A stretch of DNA of 64,000 bases, from contig NC_081808.1 in NCBI RefSeq assembly GCF_030704535.1, positions 19,032,501 to 19,096,500 of the forward strand, given 5' to 3'. This stretch comes from Vitis vinifera (taxonomy: Eukaryota > Streptophyta > Magnoliopsida > Vitales > Vitaceae). Both the position numbers and the translations under genes were made by a program. The notes under the pieces are model-generated. The model searched no databases, was not told the DNA's origin, and saw only the letters and a program-made list of their open reading frames with translations. Below are positions 39,831-53,909 of the stretch, piece after piece. Position 1 is the stretch's first letter; every line of letters begins with the position of its first letter.

Positions 39831-41690
39831 CACTTTACTTAAGTAATATATTACTATTTCCATGCGGTATATGATGCTTAATTTTTTGAGGAGTGTCTAA
39901 CGAGAATTATAAGGTTAAACTTGTAAAAAAGAATAATTTTTAAGACTTTAGTTGTTTCTATAGTTAAACAATTAAATTAAATTTAGAACTTAAACCTAAA
40001 ATAATACTAAAATGTTAGTCTATAATTCTAGAATTTAAAATGTGAATTAATGGATAATATGATATAATGTTTATAATATAATATACTCATAATTTATTTT
40101 CAAACTTAAAAACTCTAGTTTTATTATATAGGTAACAACAACCAAAAGATTTTTTTTAAAAATGTTTATTTATTTATTATTGCATATTATCTTTTTCTAT
40201 AAAATAATAGTATTCAACTTTAGTTTACAAGTTTCCAGTTTAAATATTAATTTTGTTTAGGAATATAGATAACATGGGTGTTTTCAAATACATCTTATAT
40301 GTTGTTTCAAACATGCAGAAATTTTAAGTATAAGAAATAAATCATTTGAAAAAAATTTAAGATAAAATGTGGTAGATTTTGTTCACCGTTTAAATTGCAC
40401 ACTTTATATTTAAAAATCTTGTGCACTCACCTTATTTTTTATAATTGTGTGCACCATTTAAATTACGCACTTGTACACCACTTAAGTTGCGCACTACTTA
40501 TTTAAAAAAAATAAAAATTCTTTTGCATTTTCAACGACGCACCCTAATTTAGCACACCCAACCATAGAATTTCATTTTTTTATATTTGTTATTATTATTA
40601 TTTTTGTTAATTATTTTTTTTCTTTCATTTTTTGGTTTCTCATCTATTCACCTATTTTCACCTTCTAAAATACTTGGAATTCATTCTTATACTTCCATGG
40701 AAGATTTTTAAAACTTAAAAATTTATTCATAAACTGAAACATCAATTCTAATTATAAAAACTCAACTTATGTATTTTAAAAAACACACAGGTTGCAAGCT
40801 TGAGTATGGTAAAAGAATTAAAGTGATAAAAGTAATGAAAAGAATAATATTATTGTAATGTTAGACTTGTACCCAACTTTGCCCACATAACTTGGAGAAT
40901 ACTTTTTCTTGAGGAATTCTACAATGGGGAGCCTATAAGTTTCAAGAAGCATCCTAGGCAATATTGTCTCCAAATACCAGAGCAGTTGGAATCATGGCCT
41001 AGATACTTCTAACCCATTATAAATAAAGGTAAGGATAAGTGGGGATAAGCAGGGCTCTTTTCTACAAGGTGTGGGTCTGTGACAAAGTGTTGAGAATCCT
41101 CACCCCATTTTTTTTTGAGCAAATTCTTTTTTTTTTTTTTAACCAAATCTTTCCCCACCCTTCACTCTTCTGTATCTTGCAAACTTCATCAGTCTATAAT
41201 AAATTGATAGATTTATGTCTATCCAATCCTAACAGAAAAACATCTACCATGAACACAATATTTTCAATCCTTCATAGCTAAATTACTCACCGCTTGAAAC
41301 AATGCAAAACAAAAACAAGGAAAATGCATGGTTGATTATCTAACTTCACTATATGGTAAGTCCCTAATAGTCTTACCTTCAAATTTATTATTATAAATAA
41401 TCTGCATAAATTTTGAGTTATACTAATTATGAATTGAGTAATTTTTGCCCTTTTAAAGGCAAAATTACCACGTGTTTTAAAAGATTTGGTATTTAATTAC
41501 TACATTTATTCTTCAGAAATCCCAAAATGTGATCAAGGAAACTAGTAACATTAATGAATGTTGCACAATTTCTTGGAGTGAACCATTGGAGTACGAGAAG
41601 AGCAAGGTTTTAATCAACTTCATAACTTGTTTAATTCCACTAAACCAACAACTTAATTTTGTGCAAAATAATTTCATAAAGCATTTAAAT
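39831..41690. other. AT-rich intergenic DNA
   Basis: No gene was recognised. A patch at 40370-40560 repeats GCGCACT/GTGCACC-like words with the theme 'AAATTGCGCAC', possibly a degenerate tandem repeat. The right end adjoins the GGPP synthase relic that starts near 41700. Confidence 0.4.
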
Positions 41691-41699
41691 TAGATGCAT

Positions 41700-42920
41700 A
41701 CCCTGGATGAAACCCAAAGGTGACCCTTAGTGTCCACTCGATTCCTCAGCAATCAAACTTCGGAGATTTTACACCACCCATTAGCTTTGAGTATGTGATT
41801 CTAAGAGCACCAAATCTGTCCCAAGATACTTCCCCAATTCTTGGAAGACTTGATTAACATCCAAACTATCATCCATAAATTCAGACAAGCTTTATGCATT
41901 TGACTAATTTTTTCAAATTTTTCAATTTTTTTGAAGTTTCATTTTGTACACCTTTAAGAATGACCCCTAATTAAGCACGAGCCAGAGTGCTGCTGGCTTA
42001 TAAACATGAATGAATTCTAAGTTACTCAAATCCAATATCATAAACCATAGACAAACTACAAAAAGATATAAACCACATGACAGTAGATCCATTTTGTGAA
42101 TTCACTTATTCTAGGGGATAGTGACAATATGCAAGGAATGTTTTTGCTGAAATGCAAAACATCATTGGGTAATTCAAATTCATAGTGAAGATCTAAAATC
42201 ACTTTTATAAAAAAGAATTTAATGTACTTATTTCATGAAACTGGATGAAAATTGATTGTTCATTCGTGTTGAAGAACATTGCTAGATTTGATATATGAAA
42301 AACCGTGCAGGATATTCCATTATTCCAAACAAGCACACCACCAAACACAAGGCTGATTTGTCTAATTCATTAGAGAATCAATGAGGATGCCTTCTCCAAG
42401 TGAAACTAGAGAGCATTCTTTGAGCATCATTGTTCAATTTCTCAAACTCTCCTGATTTCTGTACCCATCAATTTTGGATGCATGACCTCCTCAGTGAACG
42501 TATCTTTCCACACCTTTTAAGCCAATAACAACAGATCCCTTAGTACTGTTGAAGATGGACAAATTCAAGCATCTTCTATCCAACATCAGATAAACCTTAG
42601 AAATTACATCCAGAATGCCTTTCACAGTCAATTTATCATGCCAATTACCCACAAAATATCACGTGTTGCATCCCATGGCTATGTGAGCAAATGCAAATGC
42701 AGAAGAGCATCTCCTGCAAGAACAATGACATATATTTGCTAAAAATTTCCAAGCAAGGTGGATTGTCAAGCATTAGAGCTACTGTGAGCACAAGCAACAG
42801 GTATTACTGTGGATTCCTGGCCACTTACTAGTTCACAAATGCAAGCTCGTCAGAATTGATCTTGTGATGCATGTAAGCCTTGACATTGAAAGTGGATTTT
42901 TGTTCATGGATAGATTCTTC
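41700..42920 (-). pseudogene. GGPPS: Decayed GGPP synthase copy, split by extra DNA
   Basis: Positions about 41700-42095 match the C-terminal half of the intact gene that starts 1.7 kb away (plus-strand anchors CCAATTCTTGGAAGACTTG, ATTAACATCCA and TTTTTCAATTTTT). Positions about 42630-42905 match its N-terminal half, including AAATGCAGAAGAGCATCTCC and GTAAGCCTTGACATTGAAAG. About 500 bp of unrelated sequence separates the halves. On the minus strand the segment near 42790-42835 encodes ELVSGQESTVIPVACA, closely matching the relic at 27.1 kb. Many small changes leave no open frame. Orientation equals that of the live gene, giving a head-to-tail pair. Confidence 0.82.
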
Positions 42921-43654
42921 AAATGAAGTATAACTGGGATGGAAATCTGGTTTTGCCTTGACATAATGACAATGTCTTGAGAACAAGACTGATCTTATTG
43001 AAAATTAATTCTGTGAATAGGTGATAGAGTGGAATTGGTGAAGCATGGGAGGAATGGGGGAAGGATAAAAAGACGCTGACGGCATTTATGAATCATGGAC
43101 ATCAATGAGAAGATAGCATTGAATGGATGGTAGACTGAAAGACACTAAATTTATTCCTCCCATGCTTCACCAATTCCTCCCATGCTTATTAATAAAGATG
43201 GTTAGGTATGAAGCATGAACCAAATGAAAAACTAAAATTCATAGATTATCTCATGTCGGCAGAGGATGAACAACACATGATCCAGATCACGGCAAAGTAA
43301 CACATCAAAGACACAAAACACTGCAAGAATAAGTTACGAGCTTTTAAAATGCTATGAAATGTTTGTGAATGCAGTTGGAATAGCATAGTGATTTCATCTT
43401 CTGTGGTACAATTTCTAAGTTTGCCCTTTGCTATCATATTCACATAACTCCGCTAATCATGGAAGAAATTCCAAAGTTCACAAAAGCCACAGGTTCAGAA
43501 GACTAACCTTCTTGAATCTTTACTAAATGTTTCAGAAATCCAGCAACACTGATACATACACAAGTTCATGGTAATCAACCAGTAAAGCACAGAGAAAGAA
43601 AAAGGAAAAAGAAGAGTGGACTTATTCAACTGTTCAGACCATTGAGACAACAAA

Positions 43655-44776
<1,122 letters not shown>

Positions 44777-44912
44777 CTATTAATATCGGAAATTTAGAAG
44801 AGGAAAGTACCTACTTCCTAAATATGGAGATGTTTTAATGCAGACTGGTTAACATTCCAAAGCAACCCCCAGTGATTTCCTTGTACTCTTTGATTCCTGG
44901 TATGTGCTCGGA

Positions 44913-44920
44913 TTTATAAA
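44913..44920 (-). promoter_or_regulatory. Candidate TATA box of the GGPP synthase gene
   Basis: TTTATAAA, palindromic, in a GC-richer surrounding about 152-160 bp upstream of the GGPP synthase ATG. The spacing allows a leader of roughly 120 bp. Confidence 0.45.
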
Positions 44921-45080
44921 GGAGGGACAAAAGAAAAAGGGTAAAAGGAATGGAAGGGATGGAGATGAAAGCGAGTGCTTGAGTGTAGACGACACTCCCC
45001 ACACCACACCACCCAACCCCAGCACATGACAAAGATAGGATTTTGGATCGGGCGGCTTCACAGCAATCGGAATCCAACCT

Positions 45081-45105
45081 TTTATATTTATATTTATATT
45101 TATAA
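45081..45105. repeat. Short (TTTATA)n tract upstream of GGPP synthase
   Basis: Four units of a TTTATA-type hexamer, about 320 bp upstream of the GGPP synthase start. It is likely to vary in length among individuals. Confidence 0.8.
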
Positions 45106-45109
45106 TCTT

Positions 45110-46840
45110 TTTCCTTTTTTTCAATCAATTATTTCTATAATCTTTCAAGCAAATCGCAAACAAAAAAAAGAGAAAAAATAAAAAAATAAAAATTGGGGCT
45201 ATTCAATACTCGGAAAAGTCGATTCCGTTTAGGATTCGATTTGTGAACATCGTTTTGTTCATTTTTGGAACATTTAGCCTCTGTTACGACTTACGAGGAA
45301 GCAACTTACCTTGAACATAGCCATTATTAAGAGGGAGTTTCTCTCTCTTCTTTAAACCATTACTAGGTAGTGGGACAGCTGGCTCATCTTAATGGGTGTA
45401 TCCCTATGATTTCATAACAAGGAAAAAGGAATTCATTTGGAAGTTCCACTTATTAGTTATTGGGTTGGAACTTGGATTTCAAATACTTAAAGAATGGATA
45501 AAAAGATATTACTTTACATACTTCACCTTTCTATAAATAATTTTCATAATTTTGTGACAAATAATAATTCTCTTGCCAATTTATAATTCCTGAAACAATA
45601 AAATTTTATTGCTTATTTAGGAAATGGTTGAATTGTCATACATGGATATATATTTTTCTTATTCAAGCTCTCCAACAATTTGGTAAGAATCAATTGTATT
45701 CCCAAGCATGGTCTGATGACCTTATATAGAAAATTGTACCGGGATCATAATAAATTAAAATGAGTAATAAAAGGAATTTGTAACTGACCAGTCATGCTGA
45801 ATTGTTTGACCCTGGTAATTAAAAAAATAAAAATAAAATCCATATTTAAATAAATAAATTTATAGATTGAAAATTTTATATATTTATTATTTTTACCTGA
45901 AAGGCCAAACACATGAAGTTCATGATTTAGAATTTGAATTTTAGACATTTTCTTTAATCATGTCTCCCATGATTGAACGACAGCCAAAAATGAAATTCTA
46001 CTATTTTCTATTGTTTTATACCTGATTGTGTCAACGGTATTAATTAAATGACTAAGAAAATTAATACACGGATATTTTTTTCAGCGGTTTCTCTAAGAGT
46101 TGGTTGGTATTCCAGCAGGTAGGTGTTTCAACCCCGTTATTTTGGTGCGTAACACGTTTTTGTTGGCGGCTACCACTTTTCACCTTAACATCATTAGAAG
46201 CAAATCACATATGTTGATCTAGATCCGGGCAACATAAAATTGACTACCATCCCTCACATTTCACGTTGAATGATCAATGATCCTGCAGGTTTGTCGATCT
46301 TTATTTTTTGTTATGGATTTTCAAAGTCAGTCAGAATGGCAGCGGATGGGCCCGGTGGTGGTCTGATAGAGACGAGACAGGGACAGGGACAGGACCAGGT
46401 CGACCCAAGGCTATAGACTTCACTGTGAGCCATTCAAGGGGCTTCTCCTTCCCTCAACCTCTAGATAGGAGTTACACAGGAGCTCAAATCTCTTGATATT
46501 CTTATGTAGTTAAAAGGAAAGCTTCATAATTTTCCCTATACCTACATGATATTCCGCAGCACAATATATGGTATGGTGAGACCTCGGGATTTTAAAGCTC
46601 CCTACCTCTTCATTGAAGCTTTTGGCAGCAAGAGCCAACAATGAATGATGACAATGTAAGATCATTACAAGTGCGTTAAATATGAAAATGGTAATGGAGA
46701 CAATACGATCGAACTTTGCCCCGGCTAACTTCCTTATAACTGGTCTTTGGTGGCGGGAATGAAAACCGTCAGCAATCCTGCAAATTTAAAAAAAAAAAAA
46801 TCTAAGAACTATGTCAATGTCTAGGTAATGTTCTCTCCAA
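45110..46840. other. Intergenic DNA between GGPPS promoter and OST48 3' end
   Basis: AT-rich DNA without a recognised gene; a GC-richer segment at 46330-46450 holds only a short frame with no domain. The part near 46840 probably contains the OST48 3' untranslated region. Confidence 0.4.
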
Positions 46841-46851
46841 ACACATCAGTG

Positions 46852-46967
46852 TCACTTGTAGTACAGGTAGACAATGGTGAAGATGAAGAACCCTGCCATC
46901 TGCAATCATTAGAACAAATACTTAGTGCAAGTTTTATAAAAGAATTATTAGCTCTCCAAATCACACC

Positions 46968-47001
<34 letters not shown>

Positions 47002-50000
47002 ACAGCAGAAAATGAAGCTCCATAATAGGGAAATGCTGTTTTTATGAATCTTTCATATTCATTGTGTTTGAAGGGCCGGACTGGAATCTGCCATTCAGAA
47101 TTTCCCTTGTCATTAATCAAAACAGGTTACTCTACTTGTACCATTCAGGAAAGCAAATACTTGACCAAGTCAACTATCTTCATGAAATAGTGATTCCTCT
47201 TAAGGATTGTACTAAAGAGGTAATCCATACCATATTATTTTGTTCTCTTAAGAGTTTGATTATAGTGACATACATATGAAGTATAGACTATGGGGTTTCC
47301 CTTTCTGGAAAAAAAAATCCCTAATGAGCATTTTTGATAATTTTATAAATAGGCAGAAATCATGTTAGGCAGCCAAATTATGCCAGACGGCAGTACAATG
47401 TTTCATCAAACTTAAGAACCTAATCGTTTCAGAATTGCTTTAGAGCCAATTTTGACTTTGACTTCCAGGACTCAACCAACACTTAGGTTATTCTAGCCAA
47501 AAGCTTACCTGCTTCAAGAGAGACAAGCTAGTGTATCCAAGTCTCTGATACTCGACCTTAAACTGGAAGACCCCATAAACATCGGGCACTTTGAATGATG
47601 TAAAGTATTTACCCTGCCAAATCAAATACATGTATGGAGACAGATGTTCATATGAATAAGATAGCCAAATCACATGCACATATTCATTGAGAATGAGAGT
47701 ACCTTCTGGTCACTTGACAGGGTTTTCAATACATAGGGGCTCATCATGTAGAACTGTATTTGAACATCATTAGATACGTATGGTTCCCAGCTCTTACCAG
47801 ACCATTCATGGATCTCAACAGAGTATTCCTGCCAGCAGATCAGTCCGTAAGAAAATGACAACCAGTACTTCTTTAAACAAGGTAGCAAATGGATTTTGAT
47901 GAGCAATAACATTACAAGGTCATCATTGATCCTGTACATTGCAGGTTCATCTGTTTCCCCAACTTTGTGGTGCCTGACATTTGCAGCCTGAAGATCAAGA
48001 ACATGATTCAATTTTACTGCAACAGCTGATAATACAATAAAGCATATCAAGTGGGATGTTCTTTGATCCTAACTTTCATTAAAAGTTGGTAGACTACACA
48101 GTCCAGATCAAGATTAAGACATCAAGTAGTAAAATCACCCACCTTTAGATGACCCCTTTCATGGAAAATCCATTTGCTAAGTTCAGTCACAAACTGTTCA
48201 TTACCTGATTTCTCATACCTGTCATGAGAAGTTGTATTTGAAGTGAGATTCTTGCCCAGAACAGAACAATATTAGAGAGTATCTAGGAAACTGTCCTGTG
48301 GAATAAGAAAGAGGCAGAAGAAAAATGTGTTCTTTTGAATGAGAAAATAGAGATGGTCATCTCAATGTTCCACAATCAATGAAATCATGAATAGGAAAAT
48401 TCTAAAACTAAAAATAAACAAAAACAAAATTCTTTAGAAAAAAAAAATACAGAAAAAAAAAATCAATATCACAAATTTTAACAGGCCATTCATTGAATTC
48501 AAATTAAACATGAAATGAGCCATAACTTTAAAAAATAGAAAAGACCACATACATCAGAAACTCCTGAGGGTGGGAAAACCAAGTTTCAGTAGCCTCAGAA
48601 GTTGGCTTATGGATTACACCTAAAGAAGAAAAGGCAAATAAACTCACCTATTTGAGCTCCCAGCTTTCTGAGCACTAGACTGGAACAGTCTGAATTACAT
48701 AAGGAAATAAGAATTAACAATGAGAAACCATAAATGCTATTAGAATTATAAGAACAACCAGAAGGCAGTACATACCGATTACTAAACATTTCTAAAGAAC
48801 CAGAGATCATGATCCGAGCATTGTTTCTAGCCTGTGTCATATAAGAAGAATCATTTTTACAGCTCTTGGACAAAAAGTTCACATCCACTATATATTAGAG
48901 AAAAAAAAAAACACAAAACAAAACAACAAACAAAAAACAAAATGAAAACAAAAAAAGGGGGTCTCATTTTCAAGCTACATACATCATAAACATAGAAGCC
49001 ACATATAAAACAAATGGCACAAAAAAAAAAAGGATTCCTGCAAGTGTAATAGAAACCAAGCATAAGTTAGGAACAATTTAGAGAAGAGAGTTGTGATGCA
49101 AATATAAACCATGCAATATAAACAAACGCACCACTCTGTCTCTTCCCCTCCAACAGTCCAAAAGTCCAATGAATTAGGTTATTCAAGACCTCACAGATAT
49201 ATCAGAAGTTGACATTCTATCTCTATCTCTATCTCGCTCCAGCATTTTGCCCCTTTTTCTCCATATGTCTTTTCGCTCAAATATGAGCCACATACTACAA
49301 CAGATAACAATGGAATTATAACTAAGGATTTTTATGGGCCATTTTAACTGTTTTAGCTGCAGTTTTTTGTTTAGAACAGAAAACAATGTATTTGCAAAAA
49401 AGCTTGGAGAAAAGGGGAAATTGGAAGGGAGGGAAAGGGGAAGAGAGTTCTAGGCAACTGCATCTTCGAAGCAAAGTTTTAAAGCTTCTAGTCTCAATCC
49501 TCAAGCATCAGTAACTTAGAAGAGATGATAATAACTCTTTTTATAAACTAAAAACTCTCATAACAATTAGTTGTAAGCCTTAAGTTGATTCAAACTAATG
49601 AAAACCCAAGTAAAATAAATCCTAAAAAATGCAAAAACCACTTGCTAGTTACTCGGTCACTGTCAAAATAGCATGGACAAACTCACTATAATGGCTTAAG
49701 AGTACTTGATGCAGAAACTTAAAATTTTTCCAGCTTAAAATGTAAAAATAATTATACCCCAACAAATGTATGGATTGGATTAATTGGTAAGCAAAACTTA
49801 AGCATGCAGCTCAGATTAAAGCAATTAAAGGATCAAAAGTTATAGCAGGCATTTGATAATCAGGGATCCATAACCCTAGTTTTTCAGTTTCCAAAGACAG
49901 TATTTCTTCTCAACTAATCAAGAAACACCATCAGTGAAGTTTCTTTAATACTTCAAATGAAAACTACAACAGCATATATTGATGAATCCACCAAAAGTGG

Positions 50001-53000
50001 TATATGTGGAAAATTTTGAACTTACCACCAAAGAACTGAAGTTTCACATCACTGCTACCATCTAGATTGCTTAATCAGAAAATCTATGCAATTGCATTGC
50101 TAATTTTGCATACACATTAGACACCAGATTATCCTCCCATAAGCAAATTCAAGAAGCCAACACTAATCACGGAGAATTTTCAAGAAATAAATCCCACTCA
50201 GTTTGTTTCCCAAAGGAATTAATCAAGCAGTCATTAGTCTTGCTGATCATAGTTAACATGTGGATACAACCCTGTTTGCTTGGATAACAGGAAAGGGTTA
50301 GGCATTCAAGCCTTCTCTATTCTTAATGAGGCTTTGCTGGGCAAATGATATTAGAGGCTTGCTTCAGAGAGGGAGCTTTTATGGAGGCAGATCATTGTTG
50401 GGAAGTTTGGGGAAGAAGCAGACAGATAGTGCTCCTGTGAAACAAGGGAGGGGGCGAGGGTAAGGTAGACTACAAGGAAAGATTTCGAAGACTTTAATAG
50501 TCAGATCAGTTTAGTTGTGGAGGATGGCAAGAAAGCGTAGTTCTAGCAGGATATCTGATGGAGGATTTGCCTGAGTATCTTTTTCCCCCTTGGTTCTCCA
50601 TGGCTGGTATTAATGTATTAAGAATGTTTGGTTTACAGAAATATGTAACAAATCAAGTAGGGTACAGCTTTGGAGCCCTTGCTTCCTAAGACAGTTCCAT
50701 GATCAAGAGTTGGGAAGTGTAGAGGTTTTTCTAAAGAGGCTTCAAGAGAGATCCATCATGAGGAATGATGAGGATAGGCTGGTTTGGAAGGATTCTAAAG
50801 ATGGGAAATTTTTTGGTCAAAACCTTCCTTTCTCATTTGAAGTTGGAGGTAGGAGGTATTTTTCTTAGAAAGATAGTTTTAAATTTGGGGTCCCTACAAA
50901 AGTGAGGTTCTTTCCTTGGGAAGCAATGTGGGGAAGGTTTTGACTCTAAATCATTTGAAAAGAAGAAGATCGGTTCTGGCAAATCAATGCTATCTTTGCA
51001 AGGGTACAGAAAAACTAGACCACATGCTCTTACCCTACCATAAAACAAGAATCTTATGGGATCTGTTATTCTCTTCCTTTGATGTAAAGTGGGTGTTGAT
51101 CTCTTCAGTAAAAGAGACTTTAATCAGTTGGCAAGGGGATTTTGTGGAGAAGAATCATTGCTAGTCATGGAAAGCTGCTCCACTGTGCCTATTTCAGATT
51201 ATATGGTAAGAGAATTCATAGATCATTTGGAAATGTGGATCATTTAAACATGCTCTTAAATACTCTTTCCTTTGGACTCTTCTTCTTCTTTAGACAAGAT
51301 TTCATGTATAAGGCATTCTTGTTCTTGTCCTATGTTGCCTGGGTTCTAGTACAATTTCATGTGAAAAATAATAATGATGAAATGTTGTGTGAAATGGGGA
51401 AAAAAAAAAAAATTTGATGAAGAGTGAAGGCTTGAGAGAGGGTGAATTAAGAAGGGAACGAGATCTTTAGTGTAAAAGACACAAAAACTTACCCCAAGAG
51501 GACTCCGAATTGGGAGTATATTTGGGTACGAACGTGTATCCTCCGTGAAAGCTTGAGAACAACAATGCATTGTATGATTGTGTGTCATATTTCCATTTGC
51601 ATTTTTATTTAATTATTAAGATGCGTATAAGTTGTGAAGTTAGATAAAATAAAATGTTTTGGTTTAAGGTTGAATGTTTATTTAATGTTTGAATGCTATT
51701 TTAATGTTTGTGTGTTTATTTTAATATGTTTGAACCTTAGTGTTTACCTATTAACCTTTTTGGGTGTAAAACACCTTACTGAGCAACATGGAAATGCACA
51801 ACCCTTCCTTCTCAAAACTTTTTAGATGTAGATGTCGTGCCTAAGGACCGACTAGTGGACCAGGGAGGGTTCCAAAATGCCCTAAGAAGTTTAGGAGCTA
51901 CCTAGAATTTTTAGTATTTGTTTTGTTTAATTTTTGGACTTGTACTAGTTGATTAATTAATTTCAGCTTATGTAATTTGATTTTATTTTTGAATGGTTGT
52001 GAACTAATTGTTGGAACTTGTGTTATAAACTTGGGGTAGAGACATTGATGTTTTTTTTTTCTCAAGCTAAACTTTAATAATATTTATAAGTCAGTGAAAT
52101 GAAACCTTAGTTCAGAGAAAATTTTATTTAAATTTAAACTGTGGTTATTTCATTAAAAATAAAAAATAAAAAATCAGGGTCTTGAGGTTGACTGCCAGCT
52201 TAGATTAAGATTAATCCTAACAGTCAAACCTTTGACCGTAAGGGTCATAGGTTGCCCAGAATTTGGGTTGTGACACCTTTCCTCTATCTCCATATTCACC
52301 ATAATGAAACCTCCACAAGCATCATCTAATCTCTTGAAGAAATCTTTTCCCCACAAATGCATTGGTAAACCCAACACCCTCGCCCACACTTCATTGAGGC
52401 AAGCACCTTCTCTGAAGCAGCCAACATATGGCCTCAACCACTCCAATTGCAGTTTTCTTCCCTCGAACAGAATATGCCCAAAAGAAAAATCCTTCCAACT
52501 TCAAAAACATCTTCAAATTCAAATAAAATGAGAGGGTCTCTCAACAAACACAGATGTAACTCACCTTTCAATCCCCAAGAATGTCAAACCCAAGATTTCA
52601 ATGAGCCTAAAACCAACAAACAGCTTGAAGGAATATCCCACCACCCCACCAGACACTTCTTGAGAGACACCAAGCTGCTCAAAACCTCCTTTGTCTCGCT
52701 CTCAATCCACATTGCCTCACATCCCTCTTGCATCTGTTCAACATCTCTGCAAAGGAAGCTTGGTTTAAAAGAGCACCTCCTCTCTTTTCCTCCTAACACC
52801 TTACAAACTTCTTTTTGAAGCCTCCAAAGGTCTAGGCTCGGGAACAACCCCAGTGCTCCTTGGTTTGGTGGCAAGGATCTTCCAACCCCCTAGGAAATCT
52901 TTTCCCTCTGGGAAAACCAAGGAGAACATTCTCTTCTACACATAAAGTTGTGCAAAGCAGAAATCTTCCAGGTTTATTGTTACGCAGCTCCAACTTGTAG

Positions 53001-53733
53001 CCCCTTCCACTTTCATTACACACTCTTCTGAAAGACTCCCTACACTTCCTTTTGTAGCAGTCTTCCACCCCCTCTAGTAAGGCAACAAGACACCTCTCCC
53101 CAAATTTAATCCAAGAGGAAAACCCTCTACCCCTCTCCACAATCTTCCCGATCACCTTACTTTTTACCAACTCCAATTAGATTTCAAAGGTTTTCGACTC
53201 CACTCCAAACCAACATTTTCCTCCAAAAGTAACCGAACCAGCATTTTCCTCCATTGCTCAGATGCAACAATCTTGTTCAATCTCACCCATTCTAAAGAAA
53301 AACAACAAAAATACCAACAATTAATTTAGTAGAATAATGAACAAACCAATCTTGTTCTAATATGACAAATGTTGTTAAACTAGAATGGGTTCTATGTCAA
53401 GAAAAGGAAAAAAAGAGTGCAATTAGGCCCTTTTGTGTTTATTTATTTATTTATTTTTAAATCATTCAGCATGAGAGAAATGAGATGACATCTGAAAATG
53501 TGGAAAATTCAGAAAAATCACTAAAATCCTTTTTATGTGTAATTTTTTGGAATGCATTAAGCATGGTATAGAAGAAATATCTATGCCTTTGATTGATTTT
53601 GTTAATTGGTTAGGTTTGAAGTACATGGGGGAAGGTTCTACTTCTTTCTTTTTATGTTCTTTTTGCTTGACACCCTTTGTATTCTCCTTGTGCACTTTGG
53701 ACTGCCTTAGTTGTAGGTTTTTTCTGTAACTCC

Positions 53734-53777
<44 letters not shown>

Positions 53778-53878
53778 ATGTTTTCCTGCTCCCTCATTAA
53801 AAACTTTATCCTTGGCATCTTTTACACAAAAGCAAGGCCCATCCAGCAAATTCAAAAATAACTACCCCCATGTTAAGT

Positions 53879-53909
<31 letters not shown>

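Noticed and set aside
51420-52275. Possible solo LTR of a Gypsy-type element next to the LINE ORF1 fragment
   Set aside because: The minus strand starts TGTCACAACCC at 52275, directly at the end of LINE homology, which suggests an LTR terminus. I could not find the opposite end or a matching target duplication, so I do not list it as a feature.
53500-53735. Possible further LINE 3' end on the plus strand
   Set aside because: A few words resemble the L1 3' region, but there is no convincing protein match and no tail before the TA repeat.
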